A DNA stretch of 64,000 nucleotides from Lobosporangium transversale (lineage: Eukaryota; Mortierellomycota; Mortierellomycetes; Mortierellales; Mortierellaceae): positions 890,501 through 954,500 of the forward strand of contig NW_019028982.1 in NCBI RefSeq assembly GCF_002105155.1, read 5' to 3'. Numbering within the stretch: position 1 is the first letter of the stretch; every line of letters starts with the position of its first letter. Under the pieces are notes generated by a model. That model worked only from the letters and a program-made list of their open reading frames with translations, ran no database searches and was not told the origin of the DNA. The translations under genes and the position numbers were made by a program. This document shows positions 46,584 through 61,798 of this stretch, piece by piece.

Positions 46584-47100
46584 CTCTCTTCTCCCATTCT
46601 TTCTCTTCATCCTTAACAAAGAATAGGATGCATTGTCGTGGGAACTGTGCTGCGGCAGTTTTTGTTCAAACAGACTTTTTTCCTTTTTTTCTTTTCCTTA
46701 TTTTCCTTTTCAAAGAGCCAAAGAGATACGACACGTCATTTCCTCGATACGATCGTGTGCTTTTTACTGGTCGATATATAAACGTTGATACTTTGTTTCA
46801 CCTTCAAATCTTAATGTATTCTACATTGTATTGCATGAAAATAAAAAAAAAAAATAAAAAAAAAAAAAAGGCGCAGAGGTATTCTTACGAATGTCATGTG
46901 TTATTTTCCACCACACTCTGGAAAAACGGCAAGCTGCCAAAGTACAGGTCCAACGACAGTCTATCCCATCTCTTGTTAGGAGTGAAGAAAGGAAATAGAA
47001 GAAGAGGATAAAGAAGATAATCTCCTTTATCAATAAGAGTAAACAAGCTCGAGAGCAATACAGTTCATGCTCTGGTTGTTTATAGACAGGTTTTCCTTAT
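46358..47100. repeat. Degenerate inverted repeat within the IR2 arm
   Basis: The block at about 46925-47100 recurs reversed at 46358-46660, split by about 150 bp of extra sequence. Shared pieces include CTTAACAA..ATAGGAT/CCTAACAAG..GGGATAG and AGAGCACGAG/AGAGCATGAA. The same block occurs at 9665-9845. The mirror in the left arm is about 41545-42287. It may be an element with long terminal inverted repeats. Confidence 0.6.
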
Positions 47101-47375
47101 GAGTCTTGAGGACAGAGCATTATTCCCACTTTCAATCGTGAGAGTCTCTTCTTTATCATATGAAATATGACAGATGACATCAAAGACACGTATATTTATT
47201 TATTTTTTATCTTTTTATATTGTTGTTTATCTTTTTAAATTGTTGCTTATCTTTTATTGGTCGCTCTTGAGCGTACAGCAAGCAAGGTACTTAGTACAGC
47301 GCGCTTTTGAACACCAATCACTCCTCGGCCCTTCTCCTCTTCTTGCGCGAACGTAAATAATAATAATAAGAAACC

Positions 47376-47610
47376 AATATAAAAAGGACTAATTTTGACT
47401 CTCTTCTTTTTTCTTCTTTTCTCTTCTCTTTCTCCTCGGTCTCCTCGACCATCGGCCTCCTCAACCAAGACAAAAAGGTAAGCAACACTCCCTAAACAAT
47501 CACTCTTACTGAAGTTCTCAACACTGTCACTCTGTGCTTCACTGTCCTTGTTCTGATTATTCTTTTTCTGCTTGTGTCTCTCTTTTCATTCCACGATTAG
47601 ACTGCAACGA
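47376..47610 (+). promoter_or_regulatory. Promoter-like sequence with leader intron
   Basis: In the right arm: AATATAAAAAGG (47376-47387), then a pyrimidine-rich leader, an AAAAAG|GTAAGC donor at 47478, and a pyrimidine-rich stretch ending CGATTAG at 47600, a good acceptor giving a 123-bp intron. Ten bases later ATGAAGCTGGCTAAAGCA begins a ten-codon frame that stops at once; another frame stays open for about 65 codons without a start. This looks like the 5' end of a once-transcribed gene or a non-coding transcript. The mirror is at about 41035-41269, minus strand. Confidence 0.4.
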
Positions 47611-48378
47611 CATGAAGCTGGCTAAAGCAACTAGGGCTTCATAACGCACAGCCGGGTTGCCACACTCAGGCGCCCATACTCGAACGGCTGCACTCCAACG
47701 AAAAGCCGTATTCAACTGGCTACGCTCCAGATGGCCACGCTCTAAATAGCCACGCTCTAAACGGCCTCATAGTCTACCGCAGTCGAACGACGGCCTTCTC
47801 CGCGGCCAAATAGCCAGCCCATCCCATCTCGGGTATGATGGCCAAGGCTTCACGAACAACACCAAATCATAGCGACCAGGCCACTTCTCATTGTGTGGTC
47901 TGGAAGGCACTGGTAACGAAAGCTCGGCGCCACCAGCAAAAGGACTAAACCAAAGAAAGGTCGAACAGTCCATCCAGGCAAAAAACAAACGCCTCCAGAA
48001 ACAAATGCCTCAAAAAAAAAAAAAAAAAAAAACTAAATCAAAAAAAAAAAAGAAAAATCCAAAGAAAAAAAAGAAACCAAAAAAAAAAAAAAAAAAAAAA
48101 ATCCAAAGAAAAGAAAAAGAAAAAAAAAAACCAAAGAAAAAAACCAAAAAAATAAACCAAAAAAATAAACCAAAAAAACCAAAGAAAAAAAAAATAACCC
48201 AAAGAAAAAACACAATTAAAAAAAAATTAACCAAAGAAAAAAAAACCAAAAAAAAAGACTCAATAAAAGCCCAAAAAAAGAAAAGTAAAAAAAAAGATCT
48301 CATATCAGAAAGAAGAAAAAAGAAAAAAAGAAAAAAGAAAAAAGAAAAAAAAAAGCCAATAAAAAACATAAGAAAGCC

Positions 48379-48411
<33 letters not shown>

Positions 48412-49167
48412 TACTAACACAACACAAAGCACTCTTTAACATAGCAACAATGCACATCCAAGGTGCAACAACCAATGCATATCTAAGGTAGGTCCGAACG
48501 GGCATGAGCCTGAGCTGGTTCTTTAACGAGCCTTGCGATGGCGGAGCCCTTCGGTCCAGAATGGGAAAGGGAATGGGGATGGGGATGGGAATGGGTTAAT
48601 AAATGTGTGTGTGTGCGGGCGTTTGCAAGGCCATGGGGCCTGACCAACGGAGTACGATATGCCAGACCACCTCCACGTGGTGTGCTCCGGACAACATCTT
48701 GGAGAGTCTTTTCGATGGTGACAAAGAAAAGCGCTTTCCAAGGTGGCTAAGAGTCTGGCTTCTTGTAGCTTAGGATAGTAACCAGGTAAGCTAGATAGCT
48801 AGATAGCAAGCAATCTCTTAATAAAAAAGGATTAAAAAAATAAAAAACAAAACAACTGCAGTGAAGTGGTTCCTCTACAAGTGCATTCTCTAATGAGTAA
48901 GAACCTGTCAGACAGACATCCGCTATGCTCTACCAGTATTGTAGCCAACATCATTGAGTAGCATGCTTTTGAGCGATGATGCTCAAAGACAACAGTGTAA
49001 GCTTATTAAGGTACAAACATTTTTCTGGTTGTCCTCCAAAAGGTATCCGGCTCAGAAAAAAGTCTAGGAGACTTGATTCATGACTGAGCCCAGGATTTTT
49101 CACATGAGATCGCATTGTTATTATGGGATGACTTTGGGATATGAATGTCCAAAATTACAGTTTTTAT

Positions 49168-52502
<3,335 letters not shown>

Positions 52503-53070
52503 GGTGTCGGGTTTTGTTTTTGTTTTTTTTTTTTTTTTTTTTTTTTTGCGGGAATGAATAAAGAGGGAGACAAATAATGAATGACAAAAAAAAAAAAAGT
52601 TGGTAGTCACAAAAAAGTAAACAAGCTACTCGTGATCCATAAAATAATCGCACAGACCAACAACATGGTCAACAGGTGTGCTGTGCTCCTGCTCCCATCG
52701 ATAGTCAAATCTGCTATGCATATTTATGTAACCATGTGTGTGTTAAAAAAAACCAAGGCATAAATGTTTAGCATCTCCATACATGCAAAGTGATGGAATA
52801 TCATAGCAATTTGTCTTGCTTATTTCGGGCCATTTTAATAAATAACGTAAATTGTGAAACAAACACATAACAATGTTGTAATTAAATAGCGTCCTTTAAT
52901 GATGCAACCTTATTCTTTATCCCTTTCCCTCGCTTCTTCCTCCAATTTTCTTTTTCTTTGTTTCTTGTTTTATTGATATCTCGCACCATTCATCCTCTTT
53001 CACATTTCGTTTTTTATTATATATTTCAGCAAACACAGTTCACTCTCTCTACAAAAAAAAACCGCCTATC
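52503..53070. promoter_or_regulatory. Divergent promoter region
   Basis: 568 bp between the start codons of RIX7 (left) and the large repeat-protein gene (right). The right half is pyrimidine-rich on the plus strand and includes TTATTATATATTTCAG at 53015-53030, which is either a TATA region or a leader-intron acceptor. An A-run/T-run pair flanks the RIX7 start. Confidence 0.45.
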
Positions 53071-53867
53071 ATGGCATCCATCCTTAAAGACCAGGCTAAA
53101 AAGGCCGTCGATGTTCTCTATGATCTCCTCTTCGATGCTCCTAAGTATGATCCTTTCCCTCCCGCATGTACCGACTCTTACTCTTTCGACGGAACTAAGA
53201 AATACTGTATTCGCCACAACAATGATGAATTGGACAACAATATCTACGACACTATTATGACCACCACTAGTATTGTTGATAATGCTGCCCCAACCTCAAT
53301 CGGTAGTAAGCATCATGGCCATGGACAGTCAACATTTTTCTCCTTTCACCACCTCTTATTAGAGAAGTTACAGGCCATGACAAACCTAGAATATTGGCGT
53401 GAGTTCCATCCTTCGAATGCATGGAACAACTTTGTCTCACATATACGAATGGACATGCCAGATATTCAAGAAATGTGGGCTCGTTTTGCATTGGATCATT
53501 GGGCAGAACATCTAGGTCTCAAACCCCACATACTGTTCTTACTTTGCTTGCTGCCATTGGTGGTGATTTTCTTGACATTCTGTATCTACATGGGTCAAAC
53601 TACGGACTATAATGGACTAAGGTCTGGACTCAAGACTAATTTGGATTCATCAAATAGTACTGAGGGCAAGGAGGATCAACAAGCACCTGCTTCTGCCTCC
53701 ATCTCTTCTCCTTCGCCCTCAGAACAGGTCAGCGAAGGAAACAAAAGTCCTCCAAGATCAGAAAAGGATGAAGTCAAAGTCAAAGGCAAAGGTGAGAAAG
53801 ACATGTTTACATGAACAGAATGCATTTTTTGTTTTCTTTAAACTATTGATTGATCAATAGTTTCCTG

Positions 53868-53901
<34 letters not shown>

Positions 53902-54134
53902 CTTCCCTATTTTGGGTCCCTGCTTTCTGGCCTCTGAATTATCAGTAAAGAGCACCGACCACACCATGGAAAAATCAGGTTCTGATGATGCCGACACCAG
54001 TCAACGCGACTCACAGGGCTCCATGCTCGCTGCAACAGGCCCTCGTGGTGAAGACAAAATCAGCCATCAGACTCATCACCATCAAGATAGTCCTCATACG
54101 CAAGGTATGTAAGATCCTACATCAATATAGCTGG

Positions 54135-54170
<36 letters not shown>

Positions 54171-57100
54171 CTTAACCGCTTTATTGTTTATAATTTGCCC
54201 ATGGTGTATGGTGCATGACAATTAAAGAAGGTATTATATAAACGATGAGAACCCATACCAAATTATGGGAAAGTAGATCAGAAAGCAAATAGAAGTCTAA
54301 CTGAAACCCTTTTTTATTAATCATTTTTGGTCCCTTGACTGCAGAGCATGGAGAAAACGAGAGGGATACCCATGCTGGTGATGTTTCTACTGTCACTTGC
54401 AAGAATAACAAGAACAATAATAAAAAGGCGACAGGAAAGAATAAGAACAAGAATAAGAAAAAGTCCAAGATCAAAATTACGGAAAAATCGGTCTCGGATT
54501 CGTCAGCGCCTTCAAAGGAGCGCACCCCGTATGATGATTCCAAGGAGATGGAGCACAATCGTCATCAGTCCCATACATCACATCGCGAGCAATTAGAACA
54601 GCCTCAAGCCCTTAGTGCTAGCGCTAAACTCGATGATGCCATGGATGTTGATAGCCCTAACCAAGACCAAGGCATGCCTAGTCTTTCAAGCAAGATCATG
54701 GACTTTGCTCAGAGTAATAAAGTCGTAAAGAACTTGGATGGCCTCTCGGGAGGGGCTTTAGGTGCGACTTTTGCTGCCATGGCAGCATTGACCGACACAG
54801 CTGAGACAGCAAGTAATACCTTCAAGGAAAAAATCCCTGCTTCAATCCGTGGTAAGCGTGTGGGCATTTAATGCTATGATGGCCATCAGACCCATCATCC
54901 GTATTTCTTAATCGCCAGGCACTAACGAATAATGCTTTATAAAAAATGGAACCTCATCAATAGGTTTATCATCTAGAAGGCATTCTAAAGTTCCAACCAT
55001 GACAGCTGAACAAGAGGCTACGTTTGGACAAACTTTTACGTTTGTCGTGGGAGAGCAATTAGAAAATGAAACCGATAACAATGCAGCATCCGACAACACA
55101 AAAAAAACCACCAACTGTCAAGCGAGTAGCACTAGAAGAAAAAACAGTCGAGATGTTATTGATGAACAAACCCATGAATCCAAGGAAGAATCGTCACCAT
55201 CACCATCACAGCCCTTTGAACATACTACAGTCGCTAACCCTCCACGGCTTCGTCAACGCAGCCTCGATCATGATCAACAAGTCGCCACCGCTACCGCTGT
55301 TGCTACTGCTACAGCCAAGGCTCACTCAATGAAGGCTTCCAGTTCTGTTCATCATGAAGCAGGCAATTCATCTAGACCGTCTGGTGCGATCAAAAAGTAT
55401 TCTGTTGAAGATATCTCCTGTGCTCGACCTCACTCCGCCTCCTCCCACTTAACTTACAACACAAAGATAAATGTAGGCGAAGGCGTTCATCACGGCTCTA
55501 TCCTTCAATCTCGCAATCCCTTATTTTCGGCTTCGGATACCACCAGATCCGTCCCCAAATCTTCAGACCCTATAAAAAAGGTGAACAGATTTGCTGAATG
55601 GAAGCCCAAGAAGTACGACATTGAAGATATATCTGTTGGACCCAAAACTTACTTTGGCGCTCCGGCGGATCCGATCAGACGCGAGGATAGGGAGAAAAAA
55701 CCAAGTCAGGATCATGATTCCCTCTTACAACACCATACTGACAACGTTAAAAATAGTAAGAAAGCCGGTGGAGAGGAAGGTGGAAGTAAAACGTCGGGTC
55801 AGTCTAAGGTGGATAAAAATGCAGAACCATCTATGGATCTCGGTAGTGCTAAGCTCTCTTCAGGTGGAAATAGTAAAATAAGCAAGCGGCATCAAAAGCT
55901 TGCTGCGAAAGCAGAAAAGACTGTTGATGCAGGTGGCTATAATGCATTCATGAACCTGCCCATTGGTGAGACTAGTTCCAGTCACACCAGCCGCACAAGC
56001 AACAACAGTAGGAACCACCACAATAAGCTCTCCATGGTTATGACTCCTCTTGACTCGGATTGGGTAGGCACAGAGGATAACACATCAGATACCAGCAGCG
56101 ATATGCCAAACAGGGGTAGTGGTGGGACTGATTGGGGCTCAACTGTCAAAAAAGCTACACCATATGGTTCGCCTGAAAGCTCTTCGAAGATATGGCCATC
56201 ACCATCCAACATGGGTCCTCGAGTGGAGGAGGCTGTGCATAAGATTGAATCTTTGGGTCAAGAGACGGGCCAAGGTATGAAGAACGCTGCCCAAAGAGCC
56301 GCAAGCGATTCTTTGAATATGGCCCAGGCCCTAAAACAACATCTTGAAACAACCACAGATACCGAGGGAAGCATCAAACATTCAAGCTCTTATGAGAAAG
56401 AGAAGAGCATGGCTGAGGTAAATGAATGATAATGATTACTCCTAGCGACACGAATAAAAACTGCGCTGTTTGAGCTCTAGATGTTTATCTTCTCACCGCC
56501 TAAATCTATTTAAAAATAGGACACTCCAAAGAAGTCCTTTGCAGATGCTGTACGAGCAGATATGGGAGCTGATTCTGCTTCACAGGACCCGACGAATTCC
56601 AATGAAAGCAACTCAAGAGCAAAGGAGGCATCAGTAAACACATTGAATACGACGATTGAGCAGAATAACAACAAACCTGCCGACCCCGAACCATCTAGTT
56701 CAAAAGCACCCGGCTCCGCCACGTCCAGTGTTGAAAATGTAGTTCAGGATACTAAAGGATCTACTGACCTTGCTCCCGTGCATGACCACGGAACCAAGGG
56801 CAATTGCGACGCAAAAAAACACAAGACAATGGTCGACAGAATCGTAGGATTCATCCCTACATTCGCGCAGAGACCTAAGGGCACTGCTTCGAGTGAGATC
56901 CAAGTCGCTTCAAAAAACGCAAAAGATGTCGCCAACAAAACCGCCGACGGTGCTAAAGGAGAGGCAAACCCCCCCAAAAAGCTTAAGGACACTGCCACTG
57001 CAATAACCCAGTCTACCACCAAGGAAAACAAAGGCGCCACCCAAAATACTGCAGTTGACACTAGTAAAACAGTTGATTCGGATACAGATGCAGCCTCGAA

Positions 57101-60100
57101 TCCTGAAGATGCGGAAGTTGGGGGGGCCTACATTACTGTTAAGAGTATTAAGGATTCTACTCTCAAGCTTGCTGAAGAGACGAACGAGATCATCCAGACA
57201 GCTGTCAAGGATGCACAACAATCTACCCTTGATGCAGCTGTTGATACCAAGGAAGTCATGGATGCAATGGCTAGTTCTGTAGTTAAGGCTAAGGATGCTG
57301 TCATTGAAGGAACAGTAGCCAGTACTGCTGATGTCAGTGAGGCTGCTCATAAAGCGACAGTTGGCACAAAGAAGATGATTGACGAAAAAATTGATTCAGC
57401 TATTGAGACCAAGGATTTCATTGTTGGTAAGGCCCAAGACGCTGTCAAGGGCTCCGGAGATGCTATCCACAGGGCTTCGGGCATCACGAAAAAGATCGCC
57501 AATGATACAATCCTCTCTGTATCCGATGCAAAGGATGCTCTTGCTGATAAAGCCCACACCGCGGCCAAAAACGCAAATGATGCTATCCATGAAACTGTTA
57601 TTGATGCCAGTCAAACTGTCGGTACCAAAATCGACTCGGTATTAAAGGCAGAAAATGTAGCCACAACAAGCGTTAAGGGCGCTATCAATCAAGCGGAAAC
57701 TGCTGTTCAAAAGAAAGGCAGAAAGGCTAAAAAGACAAAGAGTACTGCCAACGGGTCTAAAGGCAATGCAAATGGGAAACCAAAGGCTGCGGTCGAGGAT
57801 ACTGCAGCAAACTGCAAAAATAAGGGCAAATCCACTGCGGACGCTGACAAGGCAACGTTGGCTCTTGCTGGAGAGGACGGTATCCCTACCAAGGACCAAA
57901 CTGCTAGAGGACTTGGTCAAGGAGACAAAGCTAAAGAAAAAGAGACAGTCAGTATGGCTGCCGATAAAGGATCGAAGCAGGCAACCAAAAGCTCGTCTTC
58001 AACCGATACCTCTACTAATGCAACCGAAAGGCACCCTACTTCAGAGGCATCCCGAGACATACTCTCCTCTGCCAAGCACTTAGCTGGGGGGTTGGGAGAT
58101 ACCGCGGTCGAGATGTTGACCAACGGTGCTGAGATTGCAACTGAGTCTATGATCAACGCCAAGGACACCACGACCGCATATATGAATGCTGTCAAGAACG
58201 AACTCACGGGCGAGACTGCTACGGATAATAATAGTGTACTGAAAGATATTGAGAATGATGTTACGATCAAGCGGGAGTTCCATGGTATCAGTGCCTCTGA
58301 TTCGTCCGCTGCCAAAAAAGCTAGCCAAGTCGCTAGGGAATACTATGAATCACTCGATAACCCTACGGCTTCTTCTGCCTCCACGACTGCAGCTTCGACC
58401 TCTTCCCCCAGTTCTTCCCATACACACACCGCAGAGAAAGGACACGACACTGCAGGAAGAAATCAATCGGCCTCAAAATGTGAGAGCGGGCATCGTACTA
58501 AGCGAGGCAGTAGAATAATCCTTGATCATGACAATTATGTATTCAGGAACGAGGATGGTGATGAGCTCTCTGCAGGAGAGGTGGATACCGATAACAGTGA
58601 TGACGACGAGACTGGTGAAGATAATGCTTCTTCAGCCGACAGAGAAGGTGGCACCCATTACGATAACACTAACCGGGATCGTCAACGACGGGAAAGTCAA
58701 GATTTATCGTCAAAAGCGCCTGGTATCCTTGAATCTGCTAAAATGGCTGCGTCTGCAATGGCAGCCCGGGTGGCTGATGTCTCGTTCGAAAATCTGGATA
58801 TTGCAAAGAACTCGCTCACAGATGCCGTCAGCACTGCGAAGAGCACTTTGACTGGAGCATGGAGCCCTGGAAGCGAAAGTAGAGCTGATGCAAAGTCAAA
58901 TGAGCATGAAGATCAACAAGTATCGACATCATATCCTAAAATGGAGACACGCCTACCAGATTCGTCGGTTAAGGAAAATGATGGCCTTCTCAAGGGCAGA
59001 GGCAAGGAAATTGATGAAGAAAAAGTCAAAGGTAAAGAAGCGATCAAAGGAAAGGACGCTACTCCTACTGAAAGAGACACAGCTCCTGCTGAGAGGGACA
59101 CAACTTCTGCTGAAAGGGACACTGTTCCTGCTGAAAGAGACACAACTTTTGCTGAAAAAGACACAGCATCTGCTGAAAAGGGCAAAACTTCTGCTGAAAA
59201 GGGCACAATTTTTGCTGAGAGGGACACAGGTTCTACTGAAAAGGGCACAACTTCTGCTGAAAGGGACACTGCTCCTGCTGAGAGGGACACAACTTCTGCT
59301 GAAAGGGACACTGTTCCTGCTGAAAGAGGCACAACTTTTGCTGAAAAAGACAGAGCATCTGCTGAAAAGGGCACAACTTCTGCTGAGAAGGGCACAACTT
59401 CTGCTGAAAAGGGCACAACTTCTGCTGAAAGAGACACAGCTTCTGCTGAAAGGGACACTACTGCGGAAAGGGACGCGAACTCGAGCTCGAACATGACCAA
59501 CTTGAAGGAGAGTCGATCTGCTGCTACTTCTGCACCTCTTTATTCTGAAGTTGCAGCAACAAACATTTCGGAGACGGCCAACAATAATAAAGCCGGTTCC
59601 TCGAAGAAGAAACAAGATGTTCATCTTCCAAAGGCGGTCCAACGTTCTATTACCACAGCCCAGCCCGCAGCCCCCCTCACCAATTCAGCCCAGGTTTTTG
59701 CTCAGTCGCAGCAGTACTCACCAACACAGCCAATCGAGCCCCAAAGCTATTCTCGTCAACACTCGATCAATGAATCATCTAGTGAGTTAGGTGCCTCTTC
59801 ACCTACATCTCGGAGCCCAATAGCTGCTCCTATAGGCCGAGGAGCTCTGAGTTACAGTGGCGCATTAAGGAAGAATTCAGTCAATGATGGCCATGCTGTC
59901 CGCATGGGTTTGGCAGACCCTCTTTCCTCGGATGATGACTCCTCTATTTATCGCTTTCAGTCTAGGTCTCCTTCGTTATATTCTTTACTTGAGAGTCAAA
60001 ACTCCGTTCAAGAATATGGAAAGTCACCTCCAACAACCACAGTGTCATTCAAGCATGGTCAAGGACAATCAACTCGAGGATCAAGACCAGGATCACTGGC

Positions 60101-60278
60101 AGGATCTTTTACTGAGGAAATCAACTGGCCCTTTCGTCGCGGCAGTAGCGGCGTTGCACCAAATTATCCAAGCGACAAGAATGACAGGGACCAAGAGAGT
60201 ATAAACGAAGAAAATGGGGATGGGGTTCAAATTATACCGGACAATCAACGCGACTATGGAATCAACATGTTATCATAA
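53071..60278 (+). CDS. Large single-TM repeat protein, unknown
   Basis: Five exons (53071-53791, 53946-54104, 54345-54851, 54964-56417, 56520-60278) join to 2,199 residues. A single strong membrane segment (ILFLLCLLPLVVIFLTFCIY, 154-173) follows an N-terminal region with aromatic helices. After it the chain is hydrophilic and mostly disordered. Three features stand out: a motif KKYSVEDIS repeated as KKYDIEDIS; a region of about 190 residues (1157-1347) with spaced Ala/Lys/Asp helices such as SDAKDALADKAHTAAKNAND, like LEA-type or lipid-droplet amphipathic repeats; and about 20 heptads of the form AERDTTS or AEKGTTS (1795-1932). The C-terminus is Ser-rich. I recognise no family. A membrane-anchored scaffold or lipid-surface protein is possible. 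Whether 5' and 3' parts form one gene rests on clean in-frame junctions. Confidence 0.7.
59065..59472 (+). repeat. 21-bp coding minisatellite
   Basis: About 20 units of 21 bp encoding seven residues each (consensus AE-R/K-D/G-T-x-S/P). A higher-order period of 189 bp (nine units) is visible: the block starting at 59088 recurs at 59277 with few changes. Unit number is likely to vary between strains. Confidence 0.9.
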
Positions 60279-60967
60279 AAAATGTAAATAGCCACCCATC
60301 TCCCACGATATTCATCTCATTTTTGCCAGACAACGCCGGATTAAAATAAAATAAAACTCCACTAGCCATGATAAATATAAAATTTTGTTTATTCTTGATT
60401 TACAGATTTACATTGCAGGTGTACACAGTCTCTTGATCTTCAAAATATTATTCCGCCTTTTTTTTGTTGTTGGAAACTATATAGAGAATCTAGACGAGGC
60501 CGGTGTCGAAATGTTAGGGAGAAAACATACGGAATGGGGATGTTGACGCTCTCGGACTCTATATCTTCGTTATCAACTGGTATTCAAATTAACACCATAC
60601 GAGCCTCCCTTATTGGGGAATTAAATAGAGATAAAATCAGAAAATACATTGTTAAAAATTTCCAATTCCTACTAGAGATAAATGATTTTCAAACGTACTT
60701 GACTAAGGACTAAAGCTTTTGTCCTTGCTGGGAAACCTTTTCGTAATACCCTTATGGGAGTGTTGAGCGGGAACTCTTTTGAGCGATATCTGAAGGCAAT
60801 AGTCTTGTTGATGTTGAGATAGGTCTATGGGCACAGTATACAATAACAACAACAAAAACTTTGCTCATGCTGCAAATGAACAAGATCGACCAAAAAAAAG
60901 CAAAGAAAAGAAAAAAAAGGATGTTTTGGGAAATTCTATTTTGTTTTCTTTCTATTGATCTATTCAT
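60279..60967. terminator. Convergent 3' ends, 689 bp
   Basis: Between the large gene and the GST gene. AATAAAATAAAA at 60344-60355 is a plausible polyadenylation signal for the plus-strand gene. No gene visible. Confidence 0.4.
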
Positions 60968-61723
60968 TTATTTTGAACCAGCAAAACCGAGATAATCAAG
61001 ATTGCCCCGGCTAAAAGTCTGATACTCTTCAGTTTCTCTCCAAGCCTTTAAAGAAGGAATCGAATCAACAGTCTCCTGGACCTTCAAGAGGGCGGGGGTC
61101 TTCTCAGGCGAGATCAAACCTTCCTTCGCGGAAATATATTGCAAAAGAGGAATCCAGTATGCAACTTTAATATCAGCTAAAGTCAACTTGTTGCCGACCA
61201 AATGACCATTGGCTCCATTGTCTTGCAAATGACGTTCATGATACTTGATCCAGTTGGAGATAGGGCCCTCGACCAATTGCTTCCTAACCTTCTCCTGAGC
61301 CTCCTTATCGTCGTCTGCGGAGTAATAGCGCGCAATAACCTGACCGGTTACGGCATTGGCTTGAGAGAGATATGTGTTGATGATAACCTCTTCTAATGCA
61401 TTAGAGCCATAGAGATCAAATTTGCGAGCCAAATAACGTTCAATTGAATCTGACTCTGCAATTTGGATTACAGTCTTGCCATCAGCTGAAATCTCCTTCA
61501 GTATAGGTACGGTCCCGAATGGGGCCTTGGCCTTATCCTCCTTTTCCCAGTTCTCACCAGGAAGGACATTAGTAAATTTGGCACCAGAAGCAGCGAGGAT
61601 GACACGGGTGGTTCCACCCATGCTATGGATGTCAAAATAGTGCACTTCAAATGTGCTATCCTTCTTGAGACTGAGGGCCTGAAATTCAGCAGCCTTAGAA
61701 AGATCGAAGAACTCGTGAATCAT
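60968..61723 (-). CDS. Glutathione S-transferase
   Basis: A single-exon gene of 251 residues. Residues 26-105 form a thioredoxin-like domain: VHYFDIHSMGGTTRVILAAS at its start, then FGTVPILKE with the cis-proline expected to contact glutathione, then IAESDSIERYLARKF, where the ESxSI motif binds the glutathione gamma-glutamyl group. The helical C-terminal domain follows with GNKLTLADIKVAY, the conserved N-capping region of the GST fold. The N-terminal 25 residues are an extension before the domain. The layout is closest to sigma/mu-like fungal GSTs. It conjugates glutathione to electrophiles in the cytosol. The 5' flank has a run of about 30 mixed T and A. Confidence 0.9.
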   Translation of the reverse strand: MIHEFFDLSKAAEFQALSLKKDSTFEVHYFDIHSMGGTTRVILAASGAKFTNVLPGENWEKEDKAKAPFGTVPILKEISADGKTVIQIAESDSIERYLARKFDLYGSNALEEVIINTYLSQANAVTGQVIARYYSADDDKEAQEKVRKQLVEGPISNWIKYHERHLQDNGANGHLVGNKLTLADIKVAYWIPLLQYISAKEGLISPEKTPALLKVQETVDSIPSLKAWRETEEYQTFSRGNLDYLGFAGSK

Positions 61724-61759
61724 TTTGAGAAAAAGCTTTCTTGTTGTTTGTTATTGGGA

Positions 61760-61798
<39 letters not shown>

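Larger units (their letters stand above)
46037..48920 (-). repeat. IR2 right arm
   Basis: Mirror of 39726-42800. The outer boundary is sharp at 48920 (pairing with 39726); beyond it the flanks have no similarity. The inner boundary is inside the AT satellite, so its exact position is uncertain by some tens of bases. Confidence 0.93.

Noticed and set aside
58913-59642. Long antisense frames of 195 and 229 codons
   Set aside because: They arise from the 21-bp repeat of the large protein gene, whose sense frame is continuous with four upstream exons.
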